The notes under the pieces were generated by a model. The model saw nothing but the letters and a program-made list of their open reading frames with translations, made no database searches and was not told the origin of the DNA. Below, in pieces: positions 1 through 8,462 of a DNA stretch of 64,000 nt (positions are counted from its first letter, which is position 1; the number at the start of each line of letters is the position of its first letter). The position numbers and the translations under genes are program-made. The stretch spans positions 124,001 to 188,000 of the forward strand of contig NZ_JBHUIO010000011.1 of NCBI RefSeq assembly GCF_042682745.1, in the 5' to 3' direction. This DNA comes from Tumebacillus_A lipolyticus (lineage in GTDB: Bacteria; Bacillota; Bacilli; Tumebacillales; Tumebacillaceae).

Positions 1-51
1 GTTGACCTCAAATTCAGCATACCCGTCGTAGATCAAGATCAAAGTTTTCAT
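1..51 (-). CDS. DJ-1/PfpI-like protein, N-terminal fragment at window edge
   Basis: Only the first 17 codons are inside the window. They read MKTLILIYDGYAEFEVN, preceded by a GAGGAGGGG ribosome site at about 57-66. The hydrophobic beta strand followed by YDGYAEFE is typical of the start of class I glutamine-amidotransferase-like proteins of the DJ-1/PfpI superfamily, where an acidic residue of this strand end sits near the nucleophile elbow. The catalytic cysteine would lie beyond the edge, so the exact function cannot be given. Confidence 0.55.
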   Translation of the reverse strand, partial: MKTLILIYDGYAEFEVN

Positions 52-526
52 CGATCCACCCCTCCTCTTGATAACCGGCGCTCTGGCCGATCTGTACAGA
101 AGCACAGAAAATATTCCTTCTCACCTTTTCGACTGCTCGCACATCCGCTCGCTCCGCAAGTTCAGCCATTCACTTCGACTGCGCCCAGCCTTTCCGCCCC
201 TGTGAGAGACGTGTTCGCAGTACATATCTACTCGCAGAGGATTGCCGATGTTCCTCCTCTGGCAACACGCGCCCGCCCGCTCAAAAGGACGTAGTGCTCG
301 CTGTAGATATATGTACGATGGAAATAAGAGGAATCCTGCAATCTGCTTCCCCTCTGCCGGTCGGTTATGTGAAAGGACGATCATCCGCTCCGCAAAAACG
401 GAAAGACCGCTGCTCGCCAAATGGCGCAACGGTCTTTCCCTTCGATCTGATCCTGCTGTTGACCACCCTGCGTCTGCTGTGGCTATCCAATTCATCAGCT
501 CGGCAGCGCGATCAGCATTCAGGAGA
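52..526. other. intergenic region with one terminator
   Basis: This stretch separates the start of the DJ-1-like gene from the 3' end of the chemotaxis receptor. Apart from the hairpin at 401-438 I see no gene or RNA that I can support. Reading frames on both strands here are rich in Arg and Ser and have no ribosome sites. Confidence 0.5.
401..438 (-). terminator. Rho-independent terminator of the chemotaxis receptor gene
   Basis: GAAAGACCG (401-409) pairs with CGGTCTTTC (430-438), with a small inner stem in the loop. On the minus strand the stem is followed by CGTTTTTGCG. It lies about 90 bases after the stop codon of the gene at 527-2113. Confidence 0.7.
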
Positions 527-2113
527 TCATTCGACAGAGATCTGGGCGAGTTCGTTCAATTCATGGATCAATTTTTCCAGATCGCGGAACGAGTCGACGA
601 TCATTTTGATGCGGTTCATCTGCTCATCGACAGAGGCGGAGACTTGCTCCATCGCCGCCGAAGATTCTTCGGTGATCGCCGAGATCGAAGCGGTCTCCTG
701 CACGATCACAGAGGAGGTCGCTTGCAGCTGATGAATTCGCTCACCCATCATGTCGGAATTGCGCTGCATCTCTTCGTCATCGCGGATGACCTCGCCGATA
801 AACGTTTGCGTTTCGGCCGTCGCGCTCATGCTCGAACGAATCGCTTCTTGCCCCTTTAACACCTGATCGGAGATGATGCGGCTCGTCTCCTGAATGCGCC
901 CCAAGATCGAAGCGATCTCCTTGGCCGACTTTTGCGAACTCTCGGCCAGCTCTCGCACTTCATTCGAGACGACAGCAAAGCCGCGGCCATGCTCACCCGC
1001 GCGAGCAGCTTCGATCGCCGCGTTCAGCGCGAGCAGGTTGGTCTGGTTGGCGATGTTGCTGATCGTGACCAGAATATCGCCGATCCGCTCGTTCTGCTGT
1101 TCCATCTCCTGCATCGAGCGCACCGTGCCTTCGATGATTTCGAACACCCGATCCATCGCTTGGGACAGCTGTTGGATCTGTTCGCTTCCGTAAGCAAGCT
1201 TCGCCTTGCGCCCGGAGCTCGTGGCGAGCAATGTCTCGTAGTTGCTGCCCACATAGTCGATCGATTGGCCGACCGCCTGGATCGAATCGCTGATCTGCAC
1301 AGAGCTTTCCGCCTGCTCGACCACACCTTTTGCCACCTCGGAGAACGCCTGTGACACCTCTTCACTGATGCGGCCAGTCACGTCCACGTTTTCGGACAGC
1401 GTGGAATTGAAAGTCTTCAGCGTCGATGTGGTCTGTCTGATGCGCTGGAGCACATCAGACATCTTTTCTTGCGCCTCGCGCGTTTTGTCGCTCTGCTCTT
1501 GCACTTTCGCTTTCAACTGCTTGCTGACGACCACCTGCATGTAGACCGCCGACAGGGCGAAGGCGAAGATCATCGCCGTATAGCCCCACGTCTGATAGAA
1601 GGCAAACGAATCGCTCACATATTGTTCATAGGCTGCGATCGCAGAATGCTGAATATAGATCAACGCATTAAATATAACGAACGATAAGAACAAGCTGATC
1701 GACAGGATCAACCGATGATTGTACAGCATGAGCACCGTAACGAAGAAAAAGATGTCTGCTGTGTAAGACCATTCTGGAAAACCTGCCATCAAGTTGTTGA
1801 CAAAGTCGGACCCTTCTACCCCGAACAAAGTCAACAGCACGAGATAAGGGGTATAGAAGACGCCGATCTCCCGCTGATGCAAAAACCAGAGCAAGAGGAA
1901 CATCACCAAGCCGGGCAAGTAGAAGTACAGAAAACTTTCTTCGAATTTCCCGGTGAAAATCAGTGAGGTCACCTGCCAATACAGGAACGAAGCGCCATAG
2001 AACAGCGCGAGATAGATGATCGAAATCTTGTGCTTCTGTCTCATTTCCCATCTCGCTTGCTCGAATTCGTTCTGATTGGTAATTCCGTAGATGATAGATT
2101 GTACCTTGGTCAT
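527..2113 (-). CDS. methyl-accepting chemotaxis protein, multi-TM sensor
   Basis: A 528-residue transmembrane chemoreceptor. The N-terminal part (about residues 30-195) holds roughly six hydrophobic helices and no large extracellular sensor domain, so the signal is probably sensed in or near the membrane. A coiled-coil linker (about 195-240) leads into a long MCP signalling domain. Its hairpin tip is recognisable by NQTNLLALNAAIEAARAGE around residues 355-375, followed by GRGFAVVSNEVRELAE, the CheA/CheW contact region. Gln/Glu pairs flanking the coil are potential methylation sites. An AT-rich leader and GGAGGA precede the ATG. A terminator follows at 401-438, so it is probably monocistronic. 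The ligand cannot be told from sequence. Confidence 0.93.
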   Translation of the reverse strand: MTKVQSIIYGITNQNEFEQARWEMRQKHKISIIYLALFYGASFLYWQVTSLIFTGKFEESFLYFYLPGLVMFLLLWFLHQREIGVFYTPYLVLLTLFGVEGSDFVNNLMAGFPEWSYTADIFFFVTVLMLYNHRLILSISLFLSFVIFNALIYIQHSAIAAYEQYVSDSFAFYQTWGYTAMIFAFALSAVYMQVVVSKQLKAKVQEQSDKTREAQEKMSDVLQRIRQTTSTLKTFNSTLSENVDVTGRISEEVSQAFSEVAKGVVEQAESSVQISDSIQAVGQSIDYVGSNYETLLATSSGRKAKLAYGSEQIQQLSQAMDRVFEIIEGTVRSMQEMEQQNERIGDILVTISNIANQTNLLALNAAIEAARAGEHGRGFAVVSNEVRELAESSQKSAKEIASILGRIQETSRIISDQVLKGQEAIRSSMSATAETQTFIGEVIRDDEEMQRNSDMMGERIHQLQATSSVIVQETASISAITEESSAAMEQVSASVDEQMNRIKMIVDSFRDLEKLIHELNELAQISVE

Positions 2114-2483
2114 CCAAATCCTCCATTCGATGAGAAACTGATCCTAACACTTGTACTATTCGCGCGATTCTTGCTTGAATCCTTTCGCCAAAATTAATCC
2201 CAGAATAAAAATTTGTAAACTAGATTACTATGCAATACAAATATTACTTCTTTTGACATCCTTTGAGGATTGGGAACAACTTTCTGATCATTCGCACCAA
2301 AATTGCTTTTCTCCAGCGTTTCCGGCTCGTTGCTCCCCCTAAAACATCGTACAAATTTTGAGATTTGGACCTACTTCCGCTAAAATGAGAGCAAAGGAAA
2401 AAAGTCAGCGATCGAGCGCTGACCTCAAGACTGATCGATCTGAAAAGAAAAATTCTTGAGCGGGTGAGACAGGAGTGAGCAAC
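2114..2483. other. divergent intergenic region
   Basis: This AT-rich gap lies between the divergently transcribed chemoreceptor and nitronate monooxygenase genes. It must hold both promoters, but none matches the sigma-A consensus well enough for me to assign. No small gene with a convincing ribosome site was seen. Confidence 0.4.
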
Positions 2484-3554
2484 ATGTGGACACAGACCAG
2501 CGTGACCCAAGCGTTACACCTTGAAGTTCCGATACTCCAAGCGGGAATGGCGGGCGGATCGACGACGCCCGAATTGATCGCAGCCGTTTCCAATGCGGGC
2601 GGTCTTGGCACTTTGGGTGCTGGCTATATGACTCCTGAGCAGATGCGCGGTGCGATCAGAGCGATTCGCCAGCTGACCGATCGCCCGTTTGCGGTCAACC
2701 TGTTTGTCAATCAGATCCCCACCCCTGATACGGAGCAGGTGGCGACCATCCAAAACATCATGAGCAAACACCGCCAGGAGCTGGGCATCCCAGAGCCGCA
2801 GCTCCCAAGTAAATATGCGGAAGCGTACCAAGATCAACTTCGGGTGGTCATCGAGGAAAACGTCCCCGTCTTCTCCTTCACGTTCGGGATACCGTCCCGC
2901 GAAGAGATGGATGCGCTCAAGCAGCGCGGCATCGTGACATGCGGCACCGCCACCACGGTGCGGGAGGCGATCGTCCTCGAAGAGCACGGCGTTGATCTGA
3001 TCGTCGGTCAAGGCAGTGAAGGAGGCGGACATCGCGGAACGTTTCTCAGCTCGGCGGAGCAAGCGCTGATCGGCACGATGGCGCTGATTCCGCAGATCGT
3101 CGACCGGGTGAGCGTGCCGGTGATCGCAGCGGGCGGCATCATGGACGGTCGCGGCATTGCGGCCGCCCTGTCGCTCGGTGCGGATGCGGTGCAGCTCGGC
3201 ACCGCCTTTTTGACCTGTTCGGAAAGCGGCGCACATGCGCAATTCAAAGAAGCGGTTCGCAACAGCACAGATGAGTCCACCGCGCTGACCCGCGCCTTTT
3301 CGGGCAAATATGCGCGCGGCATTCGCAACACGTTTCTGTCTGAGCTGGCAGCACACGATGCGGACATCCCCGAATATCCGATCCAAAATGCACTGACCCG
3401 CGACATTCGCCAAGCGGCCGCACAGCAAAACAATCCAGCCTACATGTCGCTTTGGGCTGGACAGGCGGCCGCTTTGAGCCAGTCGATCGGCGCGTCCGAT
3501 CTGATGCGCAAGCTCGTCGCGCAGACGAACGAAGCGATGCGTCGCTTCTCCTAA
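2484..3554 (+). CDS. nitronate monooxygenase / NPD-family FMN protein
   Basis: A 356-residue TIM-barrel flavoprotein of the 2-nitropropane dioxygenase (NPD) family. Such enzymes oxidise alkyl nitronates with FMN; FabK-type enoyl-ACP reductases belong to the same fold. The start LHLEVPILQAGMAGGSTTPE is the FMN-binding N-terminal strand. VDLIVGQGSEGGGHRG (about residues 170-185) carries the catalytic-type His, and VPVIAAGGIMDGRG plus GADAVQLGTAFL form the phosphate-binding loops. The ATG at 2484 is preferred over an in-frame GTG at 2475 because GGAG at 2472-2475 lies 8 bases before it. A hairpin terminator follows at 3567, so it is probably a single-gene transcript. The specific substrate is not predictable. 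Confidence 0.88.
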   Translation: MWTQTSVTQALHLEVPILQAGMAGGSTTPELIAAVSNAGGLGTLGAGYMTPEQMRGAIRAIRQLTDRPFAVNLFVNQIPTPDTEQVATIQNIMSKHRQELGIPEPQLPSKYAEAYQDQLRVVIEENVPVFSFTFGIPSREEMDALKQRGIVTCGTATTVREAIVLEEHGVDLIVGQGSEGGGHRGTFLSSAEQALIGTMALIPQIVDRVSVPVIAAGGIMDGRGIAAALSLGADAVQLGTAFLTCSESGAHAQFKEAVRNSTDESTALTRAFSGKYARGIRNTFLSELAAHDADIPEYPIQNALTRDIRQAAAQQNNPAYMSLWAGQAAALSQSIGASDLMRKLVAQTNEAMRRFS

Positions 3555-3566
3555 GCACGGTCGTCG

Positions 3567-3631
3567 AGAGCGATCGACACGCCCCGCACCTGCCCCGGTG
3601 TTGGCCTTGCCGATCGCTCTTTCATTTTTTG
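3567..3631 (+). terminator. Rho-independent terminator
   Basis: AGAGCGATCG (3567-3576) pairs with CGATCGCTCT (3611-3620) and is followed by TTCATTTTTT. It ends the nitronate monooxygenase transcript. Confidence 0.8.
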
Positions 3632-3687
3632 ACGAGTTTGACCGTTTTTCGCTTGTCATCCCGTCTTATTCAATAGGAGGTGAGCAG

Positions 3688-4647
3688 ATGAATGATCCTG
3701 CCGATCAACAATTGGTACATCAGTCTGTGCAGGGAGATCAAGAAGCGTTTGGTCGATTGGTCAAAAAGTATTCAAACGCCGTCTACAGCGTCGCAATCGG
3801 TCTGTTGAACGATTTACACCTTGCGGAGGACATCGCGCAAGAGGCGTTTGTCAAAGCGTGGTTCAAACTGGATCGATTGCGCGAGCCGGAAAAGTTTTGT
3901 TTTTGGGTGATGGCGATCGCCAGACGTCTCTGTATCGATCGGCTGCGAAAAGATCAGCCCGCTCTGCACGCGCTCACCGATCTGGAGACGATCGCCGATC
4001 CGATTTCGCTGGATGACCAAATAGAGCGAGCGGACAGCCGGGCTGCGATCCAAAAAGCGCTCCACACGCTGGATGCAAAACATCGCACCGCCGTTGTGAT
4101 GTACTATTTTGGCGGCTATCATGCCCGCGAGATCGCAACGCTGCTCAGCGTCCCGCTAACCACCGTCGAGAGCCGTCTGCGCAGAGCCAAACAAAAACTG
4201 AAAAAGGAGCTGTTCACATTGGTTCAAGAGTATGTGCATTCGAACCGGTTGGAAGATGCGTTCGAAAAAAAGGTGCAGGCGCGGATCCACTCTTTGTTTC
4301 ACATGCAAATCCCCGTCAGGCAATTGGATGAATCGATCGAATGGTACAAAACGCACTTGGGCTTCGGACTGAAAGAGCATTACGGGAAATGCGCCTTTCT
4401 CAGCCTCTCCACCGGCCCGCTGCTCATGCTGTGGCAGACGGCCGACCAAACGACCGCCAATTTCACCGTCGATGGCAATACGATGCCCGTGCTGTTGTAC
4501 GCGACAGACGATGTCCATGCCCTGCACGATCATCTGAAAGCGCTCGGCACCCAGATCACCCATTATCAGGACGATGGCTTTGGCTGGGTTTTGAAATTTT
4601 TTGATCCGAACGGAAACATGTGGGGCGTCATTCAGGAAAACGGCTGA
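3688..4647 (+). CDS. ECF-type sigma factor fused to a VOC (glyoxalase-like) domain
   Basis: A 319-residue fusion. Residues about 10-90 are sigma-70 region 2 (YSVAIGLLNDLHLAEDIAQEAF then FCFWVMAIARRLCIDRLRK) and about 120-175 are region 4 (LDAKHRTAVVMYYF, helix-turn-helix AREIATLLSVPLTTVESRLRRAK). After a short helix, residues about 205-318 form a vicinal-oxygen-chelate half: IPVRQLDESIEWYKTHLGF at its start and KFFDPNGNMWGVIQENG at its end. I infer that the VOC part binds a small ligand and tunes the sigma factor. The start is the ATG with AGGAGGTGA just upstream; longer frames to 3598 have no ribosome site. No anti-sigma gene is adjacent, which fits control by the attached domain. Confidence 0.88.
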   Translation: MNDPADQQLVHQSVQGDQEAFGRLVKKYSNAVYSVAIGLLNDLHLAEDIAQEAFVKAWFKLDRLREPEKFCFWVMAIARRLCIDRLRKDQPALHALTDLETIADPISLDDQIERADSRAAIQKALHTLDAKHRTAVVMYYFGGYHAREIATLLSVPLTTVESRLRRAKQKLKKELFTLVQEYVHSNRLEDAFEKKVQARIHSLFHMQIPVRQLDESIEWYKTHLGFGLKEHYGKCAFLSLSTGPLLMLWQTADQTTANFTVDGNTMPVLLYATDDVHALHDHLKALGTQITHYQDDGFGWVLKFFDPNGNMWGVIQENG

Positions 4648-4716
4648 TCGAGGGCAAGGATGCGAATCACTCAACAACGATCTGTTCAAACTCTGAATCG
4701 TTTCATAATAAATTAC

Positions 4717-4746
4717 TTGACTTGTCGGAATGCGTTTGACTAGAAT
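4717..4746 (+). promoter_or_regulatory. sigma-A promoter of the ABC exporter gene
   Basis: TTGACT (4717-4722), an 18-base spacer, then TAGAAT (4741-4746). Transcription would start near 4753, just before the Fur box. Confidence 0.65.
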
Positions 4747-4760
4747 ATGTGATATTATTA

Positions 4761-4775
4761 TGAAAATGATTCTCA
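4761..4775 (+). promoter_or_regulatory. Fur box
   Basis: TGAAAATGATTCTCA matches the Fur 7-1-7 pattern TGAnAATnATTnTCA at every fixed base. It sits just downstream of the predicted start site, where bound Fur-Fe would block transcription of the ABC exporter. Confidence 0.8.
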
Positions 4776-4812
4776 TTCTTCTTTGATTTCGAACTATTAC
4801 CCTATGAAATGA

Positions 4813-6564
4813 GTGATTCGATTGCTACGACGCTTCTTTTCGTATTACCAACCTTATCGCGGACTGTTCCTGCTCGACTTTTCCTGTGCGGTGATCGCCG
4901 GTCTTTTAGAGCTCGGTTTTCCTTTAGCTGTCAATCAATTTGTTGACAAGCTGTTGCCAAGCAAAGACTGGTGGCTGATCTTGTGGGCCTGTCTGGCCCT
5001 GCTTGCCATCTATGTTCTCAACACAGGTTTGCAGTATATCGTCACCTACTGGGGGCATATGCTGGGCGTCAACATCGAGACCGATATGCGCAGAAAGCTG
5101 TTCGATCATTACCAAAAACTGTCCTTCCGCTTTTTTGACAACAACAAGACCGGTCACCTGATGACGCGCATCACCAACGACTTGAACGAGATCGGGGAGA
5201 TCGCGCATCACGGGCCAGAGGACGTCTTTATTGCGGTGATGACGCTGATCGGCGCCTTTATCCTCATGCTGATGATCAACTGGGAGCTGGCGGTGTTGAC
5301 CTTCCTCATCATCCCGTTTATGGCTTGGCTGACCATCCATTTCAGCAACCGGATGACCAAGACGTATCGCCGCTTGTTCGGAGATGTGGCCGACTTTAAC
5401 GCGCGGGTTGAAAACAACATCGGCGGCATCCGCGTCGTTCAAGCGTTTGCCAATGAGGATCACGAGAAAGAACTGTTCAAAGTCAACAACAGCCAGTACC
5501 GCCAGACCAAGCTTCTGGCCTATAAGATCATGGCGAAAAGCATCTCGATCACCTACATGATGATGCGCTTCATCTCGCTGTTTGTGATGGTTTGCGGAAC
5601 TTGGTTCGTCATCAACGGCGAGCTGACCTATGGTGGGTTTGTCGGCTTCCTGCTCTTGGCAAACGTGTTCTTCCGTCCGATCGAGAAGATCAACGCGGTC
5701 ATCGAAACCTATCCAAAAGGGATCGCCGGCTTCAAGCGGTACACGGAGATCCTCGATACGGAGCCCGATGTGGCAGACGTGCCAAATGCGAAGAAAGTGG
5801 ATCACTTAGAAGGCGATATCCGCTTCGACTCCGTCTCGTTCGGATATGAGGAGCAGAAACAGATCCTGAACAACTTCAACCTGGCTGTCCACGCGGGCGA
5901 AACGGTCGCCTTCGTCGGGCCTTCTGGCGCGGGGAAAACGACGATCTGCAGCCTGTTGCCTCGCTTCTATGACTGCGATCAAGGCAACATCACGATCGAC
6001 GGGATGGACATCCGCCAGATGACCTTGCAGTCGCTGCGCAGTCAGATCGGCATCGTGCAACAGGATGTGTATCTCTTCTCCGGGACGATTCGCGAGAACA
6101 TCGCCTACGGCAAGCTGAACGCATCGGACGAGGAGATTTGGCAAGCGGCTAAGCGTGCACAGTTGGAAGCGTTCATCCTGCAACAGCCGGAGGGAATGGA
6201 TACGGTGATCGGTGAGCGCGGTGTCAAACTCTCTGGCGGGCAGAAACAGCGCCTCGCCATCGCGCGGATGTTCCTCAAAAATCCGCCGATCCTGATCTTG
6301 GACGAAGCGACCTCCGCTTTGGATACGGCGACAGAGGCTGCCATCCAGCAGTCGCTGACCGAGCTGTCAGAAGGGCGCACCACGCTGGTCATCGCCCATC
6401 GACTGGCGACCATCAAAAATGCGGATCGCATCGTTGTGGTGACCGAACAGGGTGTGGCAGAAGAAGGGCCGCATGATGAGCTCGTTGCGGCGGGCGGAAT
6501 CTACAGCGCCTTGCATCAAGCGCAGTTTGGCGAAGCATCGGAGATGGCAACTGCCGCGAAGTGA
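4813..6564 (+). CDS. ABC exporter, fused membrane and ATPase domains, Fur-regulated
   Basis: A 583-residue half-transporter of the MsbA/BmrA type. Six membrane helices occupy about residues 10-310, including the coupling-helix region GDVADFNARVENNIGGIRVVQ. The nucleotide-binding domain has Walker A GPSGAGKTT (about 369), a Q-loop (IVQQDVYLF), signature LSGGQKQR (about 473), Walker B ILILDEATSALD (about 493) and the H-loop IAHRL. It would work as a homodimer, exporting lipids, drugs or a metal-related small molecule. The Fur box directly in its promoter suggests a role in iron limitation, such as siderophore or haem export; this is inference. The start is a GTG; the ribosome site is weak. A strong terminator follows at 6594. 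Confidence 0.9.
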   Translation: MIRLLRRFFSYYQPYRGLFLLDFSCAVIAGLLELGFPLAVNQFVDKLLPSKDWWLILWACLALLAIYVLNTGLQYIVTYWGHMLGVNIETDMRRKLFDHYQKLSFRFFDNNKTGHLMTRITNDLNEIGEIAHHGPEDVFIAVMTLIGAFILMLMINWELAVLTFLIIPFMAWLTIHFSNRMTKTYRRLFGDVADFNARVENNIGGIRVVQAFANEDHEKELFKVNNSQYRQTKLLAYKIMAKSISITYMMMRFISLFVMVCGTWFVINGELTYGGFVGFLLLANVFFRPIEKINAVIETYPKGIAGFKRYTEILDTEPDVADVPNAKKVDHLEGDIRFDSVSFGYEEQKQILNNFNLAVHAGETVAFVGPSGAGKTTICSLLPRFYDCDQGNITIDGMDIRQMTLQSLRSQIGIVQQDVYLFSGTIRENIAYGKLNASDEEIWQAAKRAQLEAFILQQPEGMDTVIGERGVKLSGGQKQRLAIARMFLKNPPILILDEATSALDTATEAAIQQSLTELSEGRTTLVIAHRLATIKNADRIVVVTEQGVAEEGPHDELVAAGGIYSALHQAQFGEASEMATAAK

Positions 6565-6593
6565 TCACTGCTCAACGTGAAAAGTGGATCATG

Positions 6594-6620
6594 AAAAAAG
6601 CACCTGCGGGTGCTTTTTTC
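6594..6620 (+). terminator. Rho-independent terminator
   Basis: AAAAAAGCACC-TGC-GGGTGCTTTTTT is a near-perfect short hairpin with A and T tracts on both sides. It ends the ABC exporter gene and could act in both directions. Confidence 0.9.
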
Positions 6621-6643
6621 ATTGTCGGGGCGGAAACGCGCAA

Positions 6644-6688
6644 GATGGGCAAGGGAGCTCTCCTGTTGGGGGAGCTCCCTTGCCCATC
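6644..6688. repeat. 17-bp perfect inverted repeat
   Basis: The sequence at 6644-6660 is the exact complement of 6672-6688, with an 11-base loop. There is no T tract on either side, so it is not an ordinary terminator. It could be a processing or barrier hairpin between convergent transcripts. Confidence 0.7.
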
Positions 6689-6950
6689 GCTATCTGAATA
6701 CCTGTCCAACTCTCTGCTGTTCTTTGCCCTTGCCGATGCAATGCCTCTGTCAAACGTCGCGTTGCACGGCACTGTTAGACTAAAAGCCGCAATATCTGAA
6801 ATAGAGATTGCCAATTTCTAAAATGTGGAGTTTTTGAATATGAGCTTTGAGCTTTACGACTTTTATCAGCTGTAGGTGCAGGCGGTTGCCAGATAGGGGC
6901 TGTAATCGAACAGATACTATCATCGCGCAGTTGGATCGGACGATTCTTCT

Positions 6951-7000
6951 GATCCATTCGATCCATTCGATCCATTCGATCCATTCGATCCGTTCGATCC
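6951..7000. repeat. 9-bp tandem repeat GATCCATTC, 5.5 units
   Basis: Four exact GATCCATTC units are followed by GATCCGTTC and a partial GATCC. The array starts at 6951. The period is a multiple of three, but no supported gene runs through it. Confidence 0.9.
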
Positions 7001-7127
7001 AATCTTCTTCAAGTGATTGTAAACCGACGCCTCAAAAGCGACAAAGGATCGCGAAGCGTCGGTCTGCAATCTATGTCCTCGACGATCCGTCTCAGACGAT
7101 TAGAAGTGATAGATCTCTCCGCTCCCT

Positions 7128-7880
7128 TTAGTGTCCAGCTGCCAATTCGGCGATGCGGGTATTCACCTGATCGCCAAAAGCGCCACCATGATAGCAGATG
7201 ACCGTCTCTATGTCGTAGCGGGTGAGCTTTTTCAGCGAACGCATCGCTTCGTCCAGATCGAGCGTGTACTGTGGGTCTGGGCCGAACAGTTGACCGTCCC
7301 GCACGACCATCGCATCGCCTGCGATCAGCGTCTTGCTCGGCTGATGATACAGGCTGATGTGACCCGGCGTGTGTCCGGGAGTGTCAATGATGGTGATGCC
7401 TCCACAATCGGGAAGCTCCGCTCCATCTACCACGATCGTATCAACCTGTGCGTGCGGCGGATTTTCCAGCAACCGCTTAAATGCATTGCGCCACTCCTCC
7501 GGCACATCTGGCGGAAAGTTCGCATCAACTTGAGCGATAGCCTCGTCGGTGATCTTCAGCAGTCTTTTCTCGCCTTGAATAAACGGTTTTTCAATTTCGT
7601 TGGCAAGCACCTCGATCTTTTGCTCCGACTCGGTCAGAATGTTCGGCAAACTCCCGATATGATCAAGGTCTTGGTGTGTGAGGATCACTTTGCTGAGCGT
7701 TTCAAACGAAATGCCCGCCTGCTCCATCGCTTGGCGAATCAGCGGCAGTTGACCAGGATATCCTGTATCGACCAAGACTGCCGATTGCTCGTCCCAGAGC
7801 AGCGTGGGACAGATAACGCTCTGTTTGCCCATCATGTTTGCTGAGATTTCCAGCATTTCAACTCCATTTGCGATCCGCAT
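7128..7880 (-). CDS. MBL-fold metallo-hydrolase
   Basis: A 250-residue metallo-beta-lactamase-fold hydrolase. Metal ligands are visible in THQDLDHIG (about residues 80-88), DTPGHTPGHIS (about 167-177) and AGDAM (about 190). The family includes glyoxalase II-like thioesterases, lactonases and phosphodiesterases; the substrate is not evident. The chosen start (MRIANG) follows GGAGGGG closely; two upstream in-frame ATGs lack a ribosome site. It has its own strong promoter with a palindrome in the spacer (7937-7965). Confidence 0.88.
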   Translation of the reverse strand: MRIANGVEMLEISANMMGKQSVICPTLLWDEQSAVLVDTGYPGQLPLIRQAMEQAGISFETLSKVILTHQDLDHIGSLPNILTESEQKIEVLANEIEKPFIQGEKRLLKITDEAIAQVDANFPPDVPEEWRNAFKRLLENPPHAQVDTIVVDGAELPDCGGITIIDTPGHTPGHISLYHQPSKTLIAGDAMVVRDGQLFGPDPQYTLDLDEAMRSLKKLTRYDIETVICYHGGAFGDQVNTRIAELAAGH

Positions 7881-7936
7881 CGTACCCCTCCGCATCATGG
7901 TCTCTTACGAGATGTTGTTTCTCTCGTTACTCCCAT

Positions 7937-7965
7937 ATCTTAGCGGGCATACGTATGCAAGTCAA
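7937..7965 (-). promoter_or_regulatory. sigma-A promoter with palindromic operator in the spacer
   Basis: Read on the minus strand: TTGACT (7965-7960), a 17-base spacer, TAAGAT (7942-7937). The spacer contains the perfect 12-bp palindrome GCATACGTATGC (7947-7958), a likely site for a dimeric repressor or an activator that twists the DNA. It drives the MBL gene. Confidence 0.7.
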
Positions 7966-8114
7966 ATAAAATTTTAATTATAACACAGTTTTATATTTTT
8001 GTCAATGATTTTTTCTGAACTATAAACATCACCACTGCCAACCAGACACTTCTACACTGTAGTATTCTGCACTTTGTTATTCTGCGCTTCGGTAGAGAAA
8101 CCCTTACTTCCTCA

Positions 8115-8315
8115 CTACAAAATCCCGTCCCACTTGATGATATACGTGACATTGTCCAGATTTGGCATCGGAAATTCGGAGCAAAACTCCGGCAAAGTTA
8201 CCTCTAGTTTCGGATACCTGTCGATCGCTTGCTGCAAATCGAGACTGATGTCTTCAAATTGCCCTTCTTCCCCTTTCGAGTTTCGACTCACCTTGTAGAA
8301 CGCAGTCTCGCCCAT
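8115..8315 (-). CDS. small hypothetical protein, doubtful
   Basis: A 66-codon frame with protein-like composition (start MGETAFYKVSRNSKGEEGQ, end NVTYIIKWDGIL). I do not recognise a family. There is no clear ribosome site before the ATG (GGTTGGTGA at best), and the flanks show no promoter. It may be a remnant of a longer gene or a chance frame. Confidence 0.3.
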   Translation of the reverse strand: MGETAFYKVSRNSKGEEGQFEDISLDLQQAIDRYPKLEVTLPEFCSEFPMPNLDNVTYIIKWDGIL

Positions 8316-8410
8316 TCACCAACCGGTGGATCGAAGACTTGTCACAACGGCGGTCATTTCTGACCCAGGCGTAACGAGTTGATCCTACCCAATTCGGAGA
8401 TTTGATAGCA

Positions 8411-8440
8411 TTGAGCCTAGCTCCCCGCATATGATAGAAT
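8411..8440 (+). promoter_or_regulatory. promoter of the MFS leader transcript
   Basis: TTGAGC (8411-8416), 18 bases, TAGAAT (8435-8440). Its start near 8447 would give a leader of about 200 bases before the MFS gene. Confidence 0.55.
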
Positions 8441-8462
8441 CAAACTGTACGTTCCCCATAAA

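Larger units (their letters stand above)
6565..7127. other. convergent intergenic region with repeats
   Basis: This 560-base gap lies between convergent genes. It contains a terminator (6594-6620), a 17-bp inverted repeat (6644-6688) and a 9-bp tandem repeat (6951-7000). I see no coding sequence with a ribosome site. Confidence 0.6.

Noticed and set aside
242..859. Antisense frames over the chemoreceptor (for example 205 and 145 codons)
   Set aside because: They oppose a clear MCP gene and show Arg/Ser-rich antisense composition without ribosome sites.
4924..5805. 293-codon antisense frame in the ABC exporter
   Set aside because: It is the complement of a conserved ABC protein with ordered motifs; no start signal or known domain.
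6951..7000. GATCCATTC array as CRISPR or iteron origin
   Set aside because: Units abut with no spacers, and no replication gene, DnaA box or AT-rich melting region is near.
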